Assembly (NCBI RefSeq): GCF_001927285.1
Contig: NZ_MSIG01000001.1
Location: forward strand, 434,001 to 498,000
DNA from: Mongoliimonas terrestris
Lineage (GTDB): Bacteria > Pseudomonadota > Alphaproteobacteria > Rhizobiales > Pleomorphomonadaceae
Length of the DNA: 64,000 bases
Direction: 5' to 3'
Of this stretch, positions 18,362-26,406 are shown in pieces. Under the pieces are notes generated by a model. It did no database searches and was not told the DNA's origin. It saw nothing but the letters and a program-made list of their open reading frames with translations. Both the position numbers and the translations under genes were made by a program. Positions within the stretch are counted from its first letter, which is position 1; every line of letters starts with the position of its first letter.

Positions 18362-18859
18362 TCAGCGAACCTCGATCGTGGCGATCTGCCAGACCGAGCG
18401 GTTGAAGTAGACCTCGGTGAAGAGGTCCGGCTCCGCGTCGAACGGATAGATGATGAAGAGCGGGCCCTTGTCGCGCACCGACATGGGCTTGCCGTCCATG
18501 GTGGTGGCCAGGATCACGTCGTGCTTCTCCAGGTCCTCAACCGGCACGTCGGCCGAATAGTCGTTGAGCGCGGTGACCTTCAGCATGGTGCCCGTCGCGC
18601 CCACCGCCTCCAGGACGGCGCGGGCGAGCGGCCCCTCGAAGCGCGGCTTGCCCGATGTCCACGGGGTCTCCACCTCGGTGACGCGGCCGGGCAGGGCGGT
18701 CAGCATGGCAAGGTCGAACTCGGCGCCGGCGTCGCTGTTGGTGTTGGCGATGGCGCCCTTGACGGTGAGCACCACCGGGCCGGTCGGCTTGTCCAAGGCG
18801 GCGGCGGGGGAGAGGCCGGCGACGAGGACGGCGGCGGCAAGCAAGGCGAGGATCTTCAT
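18362..18859 (-). CDS. Periplasmic protein with oxidoreductase molybdopterin-binding-like fold
   Basis: A 165-aa protein with a cleavable Sec signal (residues 1-21, [21 protein letters not shown]). The remainder, with [37 protein letters not shown] and [10 protein letters not shown], resembles the sulfite-oxidase-type molybdopterin-binding domain family found next to sensor kinases. It lacks the usual cysteine ligand for molybdenum in the parts I can read, so it may be a non-catalytic sensor. AAAGGGATC precedes the start. It lies 19 bp upstream of the hybrid kinase and is probably co-transcribed with it. Confidence 0.75.
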   Translation of the reverse strand: MKILALLAAAVLVAGLSPAAALDKPTGPVVLTVKGAIANTNSDAGAEFDLAMLTALPGRVTEVETPWTSGKPRFEGPLARAVLEAVGATGTMLKVTALNDYSADVPVEDLEKHDVILATTMDGKPMSVRDKGPLFIIYPFDAEPDLFTEVYFNRSVWQIATIEVR

Positions 18860-19002
18860 GGCGGGATCCCTTTCTCTTCAAGGGGGATTGCTTCGGTGAG
18901 GGGACGGGCGGATCCGGCGCCAACGAGGTCTGCTGAACGGGCGGGTCCGCGGCTTGGCAACACGGCCGCCCGGTCGGGCTGCCGCGCCGGCTTGGCGTGC
19001 GG

Positions 19003-20055
19003 TCAGGCGGCGGCGGTGGCGTCGTCGTCCGGCTGCTCCTCCAGGATCCGCATGATCCTGAGGAGCCGCGCCTCGAACGCGGCCACCACCTTGGGGTCGA
19101 ACAGGGTGCCGCTGTTCTCCTTCAGGAAGGCCACGGCCCGCGGCACCGGCCAGGCGTCCTTGTAGGGCCGCGCGCAGACGAGGGCGTCGAACACGTCGGC
19201 CACCGCGGCGATCCGGCCGGACACCGGAATGGTGGTGCCGCTCAGCCCGCGCGGATAGCCGGAGCCGTTCCAGCGCTCGTGATGGGTCTCGGCGATTTCC
19301 GCGGCGAGGCGGATCAGGCGGGATTCGGAGCCGGACAGGATGGCGGCGCCCACCGACGCGTGGGTCTCCATCTGGGCCCGTTCCTCCGCCGTCAGCGGCC
19401 CGGGCTTGCGCAGGATGCAGTCCGGCACGCCGATCTTGCCTACGTCGTGCATGGGCGCGGCGAGATAGATGTCGCGGCAGAACTGGGCGGTCATGCCCAT
19501 CTCCTCGGCGAGTTCGCGGCAGGTGCGGGCCACCCGCACCACGTGGGCGCCGGTGTCGCTGTCGCGGTACTCCGAGGCGCGCGCGAGCCTGAGGATGATC
19601 TCCTCCTCCAGGAGCACCATCTCGTGGGTGGCCTTGCGCACCTCCGCGGACAGCCAGTCGGCCTTGTCGCGAAGCTTGTTCTGCATGTCCCGGAGGGCGG
19701 CGAGGTTGCGCACCCGCGCCTTCACCTCGGCCATGTCCACCGGTTTGGTGAGGAAGTCCGTCGCCCCGGCCTCCAGGGCGTCGTAGCAGACCTGCTTCTG
19801 GTCCACCGTGGTCACCATCACGATGGGCACGTCCGCGTAGTCCGTGAGGGCCCGGAGCGCGCGCACCACCTGCAGACCGTCGAGGCCCGGCATCATGTAG
19901 TCGCAGAGCACCATGTCGAACTGGACGACCTTCGCTTCCGCGAGGGCGGCGACGGGGTCGCGGAACGACACCACGTCGGCGATGCCTGCGTTCTGGACCA
20001 GCTTGCTCAGCATGAACAGGTTGGTCGGATTGTCGTCGATCAGAAGTGCTTTCAT
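19003..20055 (-). CDS. Response regulator with HD-GYP output domain
   Basis: A 350-aa two-domain protein. The receiver (residues 1-120) has DD at 7-8 and the phospho-acceptor Asp 52 in LCDYMMPGLDG. The HD-GYP domain (about 150-340) has HDVGKIG with His203-Asp204, and the GSGYP motif at 265-269, so it should be active in cyclic di-GMP hydrolysis. The frame is open further upstream, but MKALLIDDNPTN at 20055 is the receiver start. The next genes downstream are the sulfite-oxidase-fold protein and the hybrid kinase, its probable phosphodonor. Confidence 0.92.
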   Translation of the reverse strand: MKALLIDDNPTNLFMLSKLVQNAGIADVVSFRDPVAALAEAKVVQFDMVLCDYMMPGLDGLQVVRALRALTDYADVPIVMVTTVDQKQVCYDALEAGATDFLTKPVDMAEVKARVRNLAALRDMQNKLRDKADWLSAEVRKATHEMVLLEEEIILRLARASEYRDSDTGAHVVRVARTCRELAEEMGMTAQFCRDIYLAAPMHDVGKIGVPDCILRKPGPLTAEERAQMETHASVGAAILSGSESRLIRLAAEIAETHHERWNGSGYPRGLSGTTIPVSGRIAAVADVFDALVCARPYKDAWPVPRAVAFLKENSGTLFDPKVVAAFEARLLRIMRILEEQPDDDATAAA

Positions 20056-20457
20056 GGGGAACTGCCTGCCGTGTGGGCGACGTGACGTAATATGCATCAA
20101 CAACAATGAAACAATACCCAAGAGGCTTGGCAAACCGATGCTTGAACACGATCGGCTGAATCTGGCGCGTCCTCTTCACACGTTCTCAACCATCGGGGCG
20201 AAAACGCGTCCTTGCGATCCGGATGGTGAAGGAAGTCCGACCGGTCCCCGCTGTTCTGCCGGGGCCGGGGCGGAAGCGTTCGCCAGCCGGCGCGATCGGT
20301 CCGGCGCCCGTCAATTTGGGTGTTTCGCCCCGGCCCCACGCTGGCTAGAAGCTTTCCTCGACAGCAGGGACCGCAATACCAAGATCAATCTCCTGCGAAC
20401 CGACAGAAGCGGGTGCGAACGCCAGCACGCCACCCGACGACAACAACAGACCTGATC
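20056..20457. other. Non-coding stretch upstream of the HD-GYP gene, possible small-RNA source
   Basis: No reading frame here has convincing coding character. The part next to 20055 holds the leftward promoter of the HD-GYP gene in an AT-richer stretch (about 20090-20150). The part ending at 20457 runs into the orphan terminator and could be the body of a small RNA. I saw no match to tmRNA, RNase P RNA, 6S or SRP RNA landmarks. Confidence 0.35.
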
Positions 20458-20498
20458 GCGGGCGGCGGAGTGAACGGCTCCGCCGCCCGCTTTTTTTT
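20458..20498 (+). terminator. Orphan rho-independent terminator
   Basis: A 13-bp perfect GC stem (20458-20470 with 20478-20490, 7-nt loop) followed by eight T. It points rightward, but no gene reads rightward into it: the upstream gene is the leftward HD-GYP gene at 20055. The preceding 400 bp have lower GC than the surroundings in part (about 20360-20410). This suggests a small RNA or very short peptide gene ending here. Confidence 0.8.
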
Positions 20499-20606
20499 AT
20501 CGTGTCATCCCCCTCATTCCATCACGCGGCCGAACGGAGCGCTGCGCTGCATCACGATTCCTAAACCTCGAGCGTCCATGAAGGGTCGATATCGAGGAGA
20601 CGAGTG

Positions 20607-22238
20607 ATGGAGTGGGTGTTGCGGCCGCCCCAGGTGCGCTGGCCTGTCCGGATGGGCCGTGGCCGCCTCGCGGGCGTTTCGGCCGCGGTCTTGCTGGTGA
20701 TCGCCCTCTTTGCCGAAGCGGGCGGCGTGCTCGCCCATCGGGCCGCCGCCGCCCAGGCTGCCTCCGACGCCGCCCTTGCCGCTGCCCGGTCCGTGCGCGA
20801 TGCCCGGCCCGCGGCCCTGGCGGCCCTCGCCGAGGCCGGCGTCGCGGCGTCCGATCTTGCCGTCACGGTCAGCGGACCGGGCGACACCGGCGGCCTGGAG
20901 CTCGGCCAGCCGGTCACCCGGATCGATCTCCGGCTGAAGACCCGGGCGCCTTCCGCGCTCCTCGGCTGGCTGCCGCTCGGTCTTTCCTGGCCGGCGACTA
21001 CGCGCGCCGCCGCCGAGACCGTCGGGCAAGTGGCCCTCACCGTGCCGACCGATCTTGCCGCCGCGTCCGCGCCGCTGCGGGCCGCCCTCCTGGAAGCTCT
21101 CTACGGCCTCGATGCCGCCGACAGCGAGATCGTCGTCTCCGGACTGGCCGGCACGGCCGTGCCCCTCGACGACCTCCTCGCCCTCCTGGCGGACCAGGGC
21201 TCGCCGGGGGACGCGGAGGCCACGTCGGCGCCCGGCGATGGTCTGGAGCCGCCCTCCATCGGCGTGGAGGCGCTCTTCACCGGCCTTGCGGCGCGCGCCT
21301 CCCTGCCGCGCACCCGGATCGCCTTCATGCGCCTTGCCGCCCGCGCCGGCCTGTCGGAGGATCGCCTGCCCGTCGCCGGCCTGGTGGAACCGGGCCTTGC
21401 CGGCACCGGCTTCACCCCGTCCGTCTGGTCGATCGACGCGCTCGACCTCGTCGTCGGCGCCGGCCTGCGCGCCGCCGCCGCAACGCCGATCGACCTCACC
21501 GTGCCGAACGGGGGCCATCAGATCAGCCTGTCGCTCAGCCTGCCCGACGGCTTTGCCGCCACGCCGGTGGTGCGCCGGGTGGTGCTCGGCGACACGCTCC
21601 GGCTGCCGCGCATCAGGATCGGCCTTTCGGTCGGCATCGGCGGCGCGCTTCTGGCCGCCATCCCGTCGCTCACCTTGCCGATCGACGTGGATGCGGGGGG
21701 CGGCACCATCACGCCGCGCCGGATCGACTGCCGGGCCCGGGGCGGCGAAACCCTCGCGGCCCTCATGATGGCGCCCGGCCCGGTCGGGGTCCGCTTCGGC
21801 GGCGGAGAGGGCGGAGGGGAGGACGGCGGGGACGACGGCATCGCCACCTTCGACGCGTTCGACGGGCTCGTCCTGAAGGCGATCGGCAGCCGCGCCCTGG
21901 CGGCGCCGGATCCGCAGCCCGTCGCCTTCTCCGCCGTCGCCGCCGTCGCCCGGCGGGCCGAGGCGGCCCAGGGCACCGCCGAGATGGGCCCGGCGCTCCG
22001 CACCCTGCTCGCCACGGCCGACATCCGCCTCCGGATTGCCGCCACGGCGCCGGAGCCGCTGCTCCAGACCGGCGACGCCCGCGTCCGCGCTGCCGCCGCG
22101 CAGCTGCTCGCCGAGGCCGGCGCGCCGGCCGCCGCCGTGCTCGACCAGGTCACCGACGCCCTCGGCCTCGATCCGGACCGCGTCACCGCCATCGTGCTCG
22201 GGGTGGACTGCCGCGGCGCCCGCCTCGTCTCCGGCTGA
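20607..22238 (+). CDS. TadG-like membrane-anchored protein
   Basis: A 543-aa protein with one N-terminal transmembrane helix (residues about 23-44, SAAVLLVIALFAEAGGVLAH) followed at once by RAAAAQAASDAALAAARSV, the pattern of TadE/TadG-type Flp-pilus assembly proteins. The rest is a long Ala/Gly/Leu-rich, probably periplasmic region with a short acidic Gly-rich stretch near residue 400. GAGGAG lies before the ATG at 20607; a GTG at 20604 is one codon earlier. No other tad or flp gene is in the window, so this copy is solitary. The family call is moderate; function unknown. Confidence 0.7.
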   Translation: MEWVLRPPQVRWPVRMGRGRLAGVSAAVLLVIALFAEAGGVLAHRAAAAQAASDAALAAARSVRDARPAALAALAEAGVAASDLAVTVSGPGDTGGLELGQPVTRIDLRLKTRAPSALLGWLPLGLSWPATTRAAAETVGQVALTVPTDLAAASAPLRAALLEALYGLDAADSEIVVSGLAGTAVPLDDLLALLADQGSPGDAEATSAPGDGLEPPSIGVEALFTGLAARASLPRTRIAFMRLAARAGLSEDRLPVAGLVEPGLAGTGFTPSVWSIDALDLVVGAGLRAAAATPIDLTVPNGGHQISLSLSLPDGFAATPVVRRVVLGDTLRLPRIRIGLSVGIGGALLAAIPSLTLPIDVDAGGGTITPRRIDCRARGGETLAALMMAPGPVGVRFGGGEGGGEDGGDDGIATFDAFDGLVLKAIGSRALAAPDPQPVAFSAVAAVARRAEAAQGTAEMGPALRTLLATADIRLRIAATAPEPLLQTGDARVRAAAAQLLAEAGAPAAAVLDQVTDALGLDPDRVTAIVLGVDCRGARLVSG

Positions 22239-22339
22239 CGGGCGCCGCAGCCCGTCGGCCGCCCGATGATCGGCCGGGTGGCCCGAAGAAAACCCCGTGC
22301 TTGGCCCCGCGGCCCGGTTCGGGCTATCACCGGCGGGCC

Positions 22340-23089
22340 ATGACGCCCGATCTCCTCGCCGACCGCCTCCTTTACCGCGACGCCCTGATGCTGGTCATCG
22401 ACAAGCCGGCCGGCATCGCCGTGCACGCCGGCCCGAAGGGCGGCGAGACCCTGGACGACCACCTGGACGCGCTCCGCTTCGGCCTGCCCCGGCGCCCGTC
22501 GCTCGCCCACCGGCTCGACAAGGACACGTCCGGCTGCCTGGTGCTCGGCCGCCACCGGCGGTCCACCGCGGAACTCGGCGCTCTCTTCGCCGCCCAGAAG
22601 GTGCGGAAGACCTATTGGGCCGTGGTCTGCGGGGTGTTGGACGCCGACGCCGGCACCATCGAAGCCCCCCTCGGCCGGGTCGGCCACGACAGCCGCTCCT
22701 GGTGGATGCAGGTGGATCCCGCCGGCCAGGCGGCGGTGACGGACTTTCAAGTCCTCGGCCGCGGCGAGACGCTCACCTTCGTCGGCCTCAGCCCGCGCAC
22801 CGGGCGCACCCACCAGCTCCGCGTCCACATGGCCCACCTCGGCCACCCGATCATCGGCGACGGCGTCTACGGCGGCGACCGGGCGCGCGGCGTCGACAAG
22901 CGGCTTCACCTCCATGCCCGCGCCATCGAGGTGCCGCTCTACCGCAAGAAGCCGCCCGTGAAGGTCGAGGCGCCGGTCCCCGCCCACATGATGCGGCTGA
23001 TGACCCGCTGCGGCTTCCTCGGCGAGGCTCCGCCCGCCGCCGACGCGCGCGCCGAGCCGACGGGCCCGGGCGCGCCGCCGTCCGCATGA
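22340..23089 (+). CDS. RluA-family RNA pseudouridine synthase
   Basis: Converts uridine to pseudouridine in rRNA or tRNA. The 249-aa protein has the catalytic motif HRLDKDTSGCLVLGR (Asp about residue 59), the KTYWAVVCG strand and LSPRTGRTHQLRVHMAHLGHPIIGD, all typical of the RluA/RluC/D class, without an N-terminal S4 domain. The start at 22340 gives MTPDLLADRLLYRDALMLVIDKP, as in homologues. Which RNA it acts on cannot be read. It stands 101 bp after the TadG-like gene. Confidence 0.9.
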   Translation: MTPDLLADRLLYRDALMLVIDKPAGIAVHAGPKGGETLDDHLDALRFGLPRRPSLAHRLDKDTSGCLVLGRHRRSTAELGALFAAQKVRKTYWAVVCGVLDADAGTIEAPLGRVGHDSRSWWMQVDPAGQAAVTDFQVLGRGETLTFVGLSPRTGRTHQLRVHMAHLGHPIIGDGVYGGDRARGVDKRLHLHARAIEVPLYRKKPPVKVEAPVPAHMMRLMTRCGFLGEAPPAADARAEPTGPGAPPSA

Positions 23090-23139
23090 CTGGGATCACC
23101 GTAAGCCGCGAGAAGGTCTCTTGCGCGCCGTCCTAAACT

Positions 23140-23154
23140 TGAGTATCAAACTCA
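23140..23154. promoter_or_regulatory. IRO-box-like operator TGA-N9-TCA upstream of hemP
   Basis: TGAGTATCAAACTCA contains TGA-N9-TCA, the published iron-responsive operator consensus of RirA in Rhizobiales, and also forms TGAGT-N5-ACTCA. It lies 33 bp before the hemP start, where a promoter would be. This AT-rich patch stands out in the GC-rich background. Confidence 0.55.
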
Positions 23155-23187
23155 TGTTATCCGAAACCCCAGCCGGAGATGGATGCC

Positions 23188-23367
23188 ATGAGCGCTGTCG
23201 CCACCTTGCCGAACCGCACCGCCCTCCTGCCCGACGTCGCCACCGCCGCGCGCGTGCTCACCAGCGCCGACATCCTGGACGGCTCAACCGAGGTGATGAT
23301 CACCCACCGGGGCGAGATCTACCGGCTCCGCCAGACCAAGCTCGGCAAGCTCATCCTCACCAAGTGA
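23188..23367 (+). CDS. hemP: Hemin uptake protein HemP family
   Basis: Small protein (59 aa) of the HemP/HmuP family, which is linked to haem uptake and its regulation in Rhizobiales. The family core is visible as LTSADILDGSTEVMITHRGEIYRLRQTKLGKLILTK at the C-terminus (key parts: SADIL, ITHRGEIYRLRQT, KLILTK). GGAG at 23175-23178 is 9 nt from the ATG at 23188 but abuts the in-frame ATG at 23179, so I chose 23188. The iron-operator-like site upstream supports iron control. No haem receptor gene follows in this window. Confidence 0.88.
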   Translation: MSAVATLPNRTALLPDVATAARVLTSADILDGSTEVMITHRGEIYRLRQTKLGKLILTK

Positions 23368-23492
23368 ACCGCCGCGCCACCGCCGCGCAAGGCACGTCGT
23401 GCGCCTGACGCGTGGATGGGGCAAGATGCGCCGGGAGCGATTCGACCGGCCGTCGCGTTGACGGTCGACATCACTCCAGGAGACAAGGCACG

Positions 23493-23801
23493 ATGTTCAC
23501 GCTCGAGATCGACGGCACTCCGATCGCGGTGACCGACGCAGACGAGGCCGGCGCCCAGGAGATCTTCGCCAGCGAGGATTTCCAGGAGGATCTGCGGACC
23601 CTCACCACCGACGGCAAGCCGCTCTGGAACGGCACCTCGGCCTTCACGGTCCGCGCCGCGTCCGCCGACGAGTCCGATCTCTTCGAGGAGGCGGTCGTCG
23701 AGGAGGACGAGGACGAGGACGACGAGGAGCCCGGCTTCGAGGTCATGTTCCTGGTGCCGGTCGACCAGTTCGGCGAGGACGACGAGGACGACGACGCCTG
23801 A
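23493..23801 (+). CDS. Acidic small protein of unknown function
   Basis: A 102-aa protein starting MFTLEIDGTPIAVTDADEA, with CCAGGAGA as ribosome-binding site. The first 65 residues look folded; residues about 66-85 are a run of Glu and Asp, then GFEVMFLVPVDQFG and an acidic end. Net charge is strongly negative. Similar short acidic proteins occur in Rhizobiales genomes but I do not know a function. It is 126 bp downstream of hemP and ends before a bidirectional hairpin. Confidence 0.75.
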   Translation: MFTLEIDGTPIAVTDADEAGAQEIFASEDFQEDLRTLTTDGKPLWNGTSAFTVRAASADESDLFEEAVVEEDEDEDDEEPGFEVMFLVPVDQFGEDDEDDDA

Positions 23802-23848
23802 CGGCCCGTCGCCGCACCGTCGACGCGACGACCGTCCCCGGACGCGAA

Positions 23849-23878
23849 AAGGCTCCAGAGTCCGCACTCTGGAGCCTT
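23849..23878. terminator. Bidirectional terminator-like hairpin
   Basis: AAGGCTCCAGAGT (23849-23861) pairs perfectly over 13 bp with 23866-23878 around a CCGC loop. It lies between the rightward acidic-protein gene and the leftward Gfo/Idh gene and could end both transcripts. Confidence 0.65.
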
Positions 23879-23881
23879 CCA

Positions 23882-23951
23882 CCCCGGCCTTCGCCGGCTT
23901 CCGCACCCGCCGGCCTTCGCCGGCTTTCACACCCGCCGGCCTTCGCCGTCA
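23882..23951. repeat. Short tandem repeat with GCCGG-CCTTCG-CCGGC hairpins
   Basis: About two and a half copies of a 26-bp unit built on CCCGCCGGCCTTCGCCGGCTT. Each unit can fold as CCGG-CCTTCG-CCGG-type hairpins. It fills the gap before the end of the leftward Gfo/Idh gene. Confidence 0.7.
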
Positions 23952-23974
23952 ACCCGCCCCGCCGGCGGCCGCCG

Positions 23975-25222
23975 TCAGAAGAGGCCCGCGGGCGCGATGT
24001 CGGCGAGCCGCACCGATCCGCCCTCGCGCGCGCTCTTCAGCGCCGCCAGCCCCGTCAGCACCGACATGGCGCCCGCCCGCGAGCCGGCCCGCTGGCCGAG
24101 CGGATCCGCCTGCGCCCCCTTGAAGATCATGTCGCGCATCCGGTTGTCGCCGCCATAGTGGCCGCCCGCCTCGTGCGGCATCTCGATCCGCTCCACGCCG
24201 CCGCCGAAGCTCTTCACCACCAGGATCTCGTCGGCCCGCGGCATCTCCCACGGCTGCTTCTCGTACTGCCGTAGCTCGATCCGCCCCAGGTGCCCGTTGA
24301 AGGCGATGTGGTGGCCCTCCACCGGCATGTAGGTATTCAGCGAATAGCTCACCTGCGCGCCGCTTCCGTAGCGGATCACCGCCGTCATGGTGTCCGGGAT
24401 GTCGATGTCCTCGCGGAACACGCAGGCATCGCGCACATAGCCGTCCTCCGCGGACGGGTCCTCGTAGAGCGCGTCGAGAAACGGATCGGCTTCCAGATCC
24501 AGAAAATAGGGGCACTCCGCCTTGTGCGGGCAGACCTTGCAGCGCGGCCCGCGGAACGGCCCCTTGGCGCCATAGTGGAGAAGCTCGCCGAAGGCCTTCA
24601 CCTCCACCGGGTCGGAGCCCAGATACCAGTTCAAGAGATCGAAATGGTGCGTCGCCTTGTGGACGAACAGGCTGCCGGAGTTCTTCGTGTAGGCGTGCCA
24701 GCGGCGGAAGTAGTCGGCCCCGTGCCGGTTGTCCAGGTACCAGTGGAAGTCCACCGAGGTCACGGCCCCGATGGTGCCGGCGTCGATCAGTGCCTTCATC
24801 TTCGCCGCCGTCGGGGCGAAGCGATAGTTGAACGACACGTCCACCCGCCGCCCGGTGCGGGCCTCCGCTTCGCGGATGCGGGCGATCTTCTCCACCGTGG
24901 TGGTCAGCGGCTTCTCGCTGATCACGTCGGCGCCGGCCTCCAGCGCCTGCACGATCAGGTCGTCGTGGTTGTGGTCCGGCGTGCAGACGATCACCAGCGA
25001 CGGCCGCTGCTCGGCGAGCAGCGTGGCGAAGTCCCGGTAGAGCGGCGCCTCGCCGCCGATCATGCCGCGCGCCCGCTCGGCCCGCATCCGGTTGAGGTCG
25101 CAGATGCCGACGAGCTCCACATGGTCGCTCCAGCCGGCAAGGAGCTCCGCGCCCCACATGGTCGTGCCGCGATTGCCTGTCCCGACCAGCGCGTAGCGGG
25201 TCCGGTTATGGGTGTTCGACAT
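23975..25222 (-). CDS. Gfo/Idh/MocA-family oxidoreductase with cysteine cluster
   Basis: NAD(P)-dependent sugar or cyclitol dehydrogenase of 415 aa. The Rossmann motif ALVGTGNRGTT is near residue 10, the substrate-site motif SEKPL near residue 99, and a CKVCPHKAECPYF segment (C-x2-C-x5-C) about residue 193, with a further Cys later (DACVF); such cysteines occur in a Gfo/Idh subgroup and may bind zinc. I chose ATG at 25222 because GGAGGAG precedes it; an upstream in-frame ATG at 25264 is not supported. It is the last gene of the leftward catabolic unit, 274 bp after the TIM-barrel gene and across a palindromic element, so it may also have its own promoter. The substrate is unknown. Confidence 0.9.
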   Translation of the reverse strand: MSNTHNRTRYALVGTGNRGTTMWGAELLAGWSDHVELVGICDLNRMRAERARGMIGGEAPLYRDFATLLAEQRPSLVIVCTPDHNHDDLIVQALEAGADVISEKPLTTTVEKIARIREAEARTGRRVDVSFNYRFAPTAAKMKALIDAGTIGAVTSVDFHWYLDNRHGADYFRRWHAYTKNSGSLFVHKATHHFDLLNWYLGSDPVEVKAFGELLHYGAKGPFRGPRCKVCPHKAECPYFLDLEADPFLDALYEDPSAEDGYVRDACVFREDIDIPDTMTAVIRYGSGAQVSYSLNTYMPVEGHHIAFNGHLGRIELRQYEKQPWEMPRADEILVVKSFGGGVERIEMPHEAGGHYGGDNRMRDMIFKGAQADPLGQRAGSRAGAMSVLTGLAALKSAREGGSVRLADIAPAGLF

Positions 25223-25324
25223 CAGATCCACTCCTCCGCCCGCCCGGTAGGACGGGTCCTCCACGCCGCCGCGCCGTATCCTGTCCGGCGCGCATGTCCC
25301 TATGCCTGCGGACGCGCCCTCCCA

Positions 25325-25468
25325 TCCTTCCCCTCAGGGGAAGCCGGCGCGAGCCGGCCGGAAGGGGTCGTTTTTTCCTCTTGCCGAAGCGCGGTCCGCA
25401 TCGTCGCCGAAAGGAAGGAACACAACCCCTTCCGGCCCTTACGGGCCACCTTCCCCTGAGGGGAAGGA
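25325..25468. repeat. Palindromic element with mirrored CTTCCCCT arms
   Basis: Outer arms CCTTCCCCTCAGGGGAAG (25328-25345) and CTTCCCCTGAGGGGAAGG (25450-25467) are inverted copies, each itself nearly palindromic. Inside them, CCGGCCGGAAGGGGT is mirrored by ACCCCTTCCGGCC further right. The whole 144 bp resembles a REP/BIME-like intergenic element between two leftward genes. Confidence 0.7.
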
Positions 25469-25496
25469 TCCCGCCCAGGCTCCGGCCCCACCTCCA

Positions 25497-26318
25497 TCAG
25501 CACGCCGTCCGGAACCGCTCCACGCAGGTCGCCAGCACCTCGTCGCCCGGCTTCGCCCCCCAGACCTCGGAGAAGATCTCCACCTCCTGGGCGCCGTGGA
25601 AGCCGGCCGCTTCGATCATGGCCCGGAAGCGCTTCAGGTCGATGACCCCGTCGCCCATCATGCCGCGATCGTTCAGCACGTGGACGGTCGGCACCAGCCA
25701 GTCGCAGATGTGATGGGCGAGGATGCGTCCGCCGGCGCCGGCCCGGGCGATCTCGGCGTCCAGATCCGGATCCCACCACACGTGATAGACGTCGATGGCG
25801 ACGCCGATGCCGTCCCCGAGCGCGTCGCAGAGGTCGAGCGCCTGGCCGAGCATGTTCACGCAGGCCCGGTCGGCCGCGTAGAAGGGATGCAGCGGCTCGA
25901 TGGCGATCGGCACCCCCGCCGCCCGCGCGTGCGGCAGGATGGCGGCAAGCCCGTCCGCCACCATCGCCCGCGCGCCCTTGATGTCCTTGGAGCCCTTCGG
26001 CAATCCGCCCACCACCATCACCAGGCAGTCGGCGCCGAGCGCCGCCGCCTCGTCGATGCACCGGAGGTTCTCGTCGATCGCCGCCCGCCGGCCGGTCTCG
26101 TCCGGCGCCGGGAAGAAGCCGCCGCGGCAGACGCCGGTGACGGTGAGGCCGTTCGCCTTCACGATCCGGGCCGCCTCGTCGAGGCCGACCGCGTGGATGT
26201 GCTCCCGCCAGGGCGAAATGGCCGTGATGCCGTGCTTCAGGCAGCCGTCCACGATGGCGCCGAAGTCGCCGAGCTGGCGCACGGTGGCGAAGTTGATGGA
26301 AAGTCCGGGTACGGACAT
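25497..26318 (-). CDS. Sugar phosphate isomerase/epimerase family protein (xylose-isomerase-like TIM barrel)
   Basis: A 273-aa TIM-barrel protein of the AP-endonuclease-2 fold, typical of epimerases and isomerases in sugar and inositol catabolism. Probable metal ligands are Glu in AIEPLHPF (about residue 149), Asp in VAIDVYHVWWDP, His in ILAHHICDW and Glu in QEVEIFSEVWG. Start at 26318 follows a GGAGGAGCG ribosome-binding site; the longer frame is not supported. It lies 88 bp after the enolase-like gene in the leftward unit. The substrate cannot be read. Confidence 0.88.
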   Translation of the reverse strand: MSVPGLSINFATVRQLGDFGAIVDGCLKHGITAISPWREHIHAVGLDEAARIVKANGLTVTGVCRGGFFPAPDETGRRAAIDENLRCIDEAAALGADCLVMVVGGLPKGSKDIKGARAMVADGLAAILPHARAAGVPIAIEPLHPFYAADRACVNMLGQALDLCDALGDGIGVAIDVYHVWWDPDLDAEIARAGAGGRILAHHICDWLVPTVHVLNDRGMMGDGVIDLKRFRAMIEAAGFHGAQEVEIFSEVWGAKPGDEVLATCVERFRTAC

Positions 26319-26406
26319 GGACGCTCCTCCGTCGTTTCTTGTCTCGATGCGCGGGGCGGCGGTCCGTCCCGCGTCGGCCATGCGCCCGATGAGGCGGATG
26401 CCGCGA

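Noticed and set aside
16015..18405. 796-codon open frame opposite the hybrid kinase
   Set aside because: Composition is that of an antisense shadow (His/Arg/Gly-rich) and the kinase on the other strand has all its motifs.
20215..20260. RNase P RNA fragment (GGAAGTCC-like string)
   Set aside because: Only a short resemblance to the 5' conserved segment; none of the other RNase P RNA landmarks is present.
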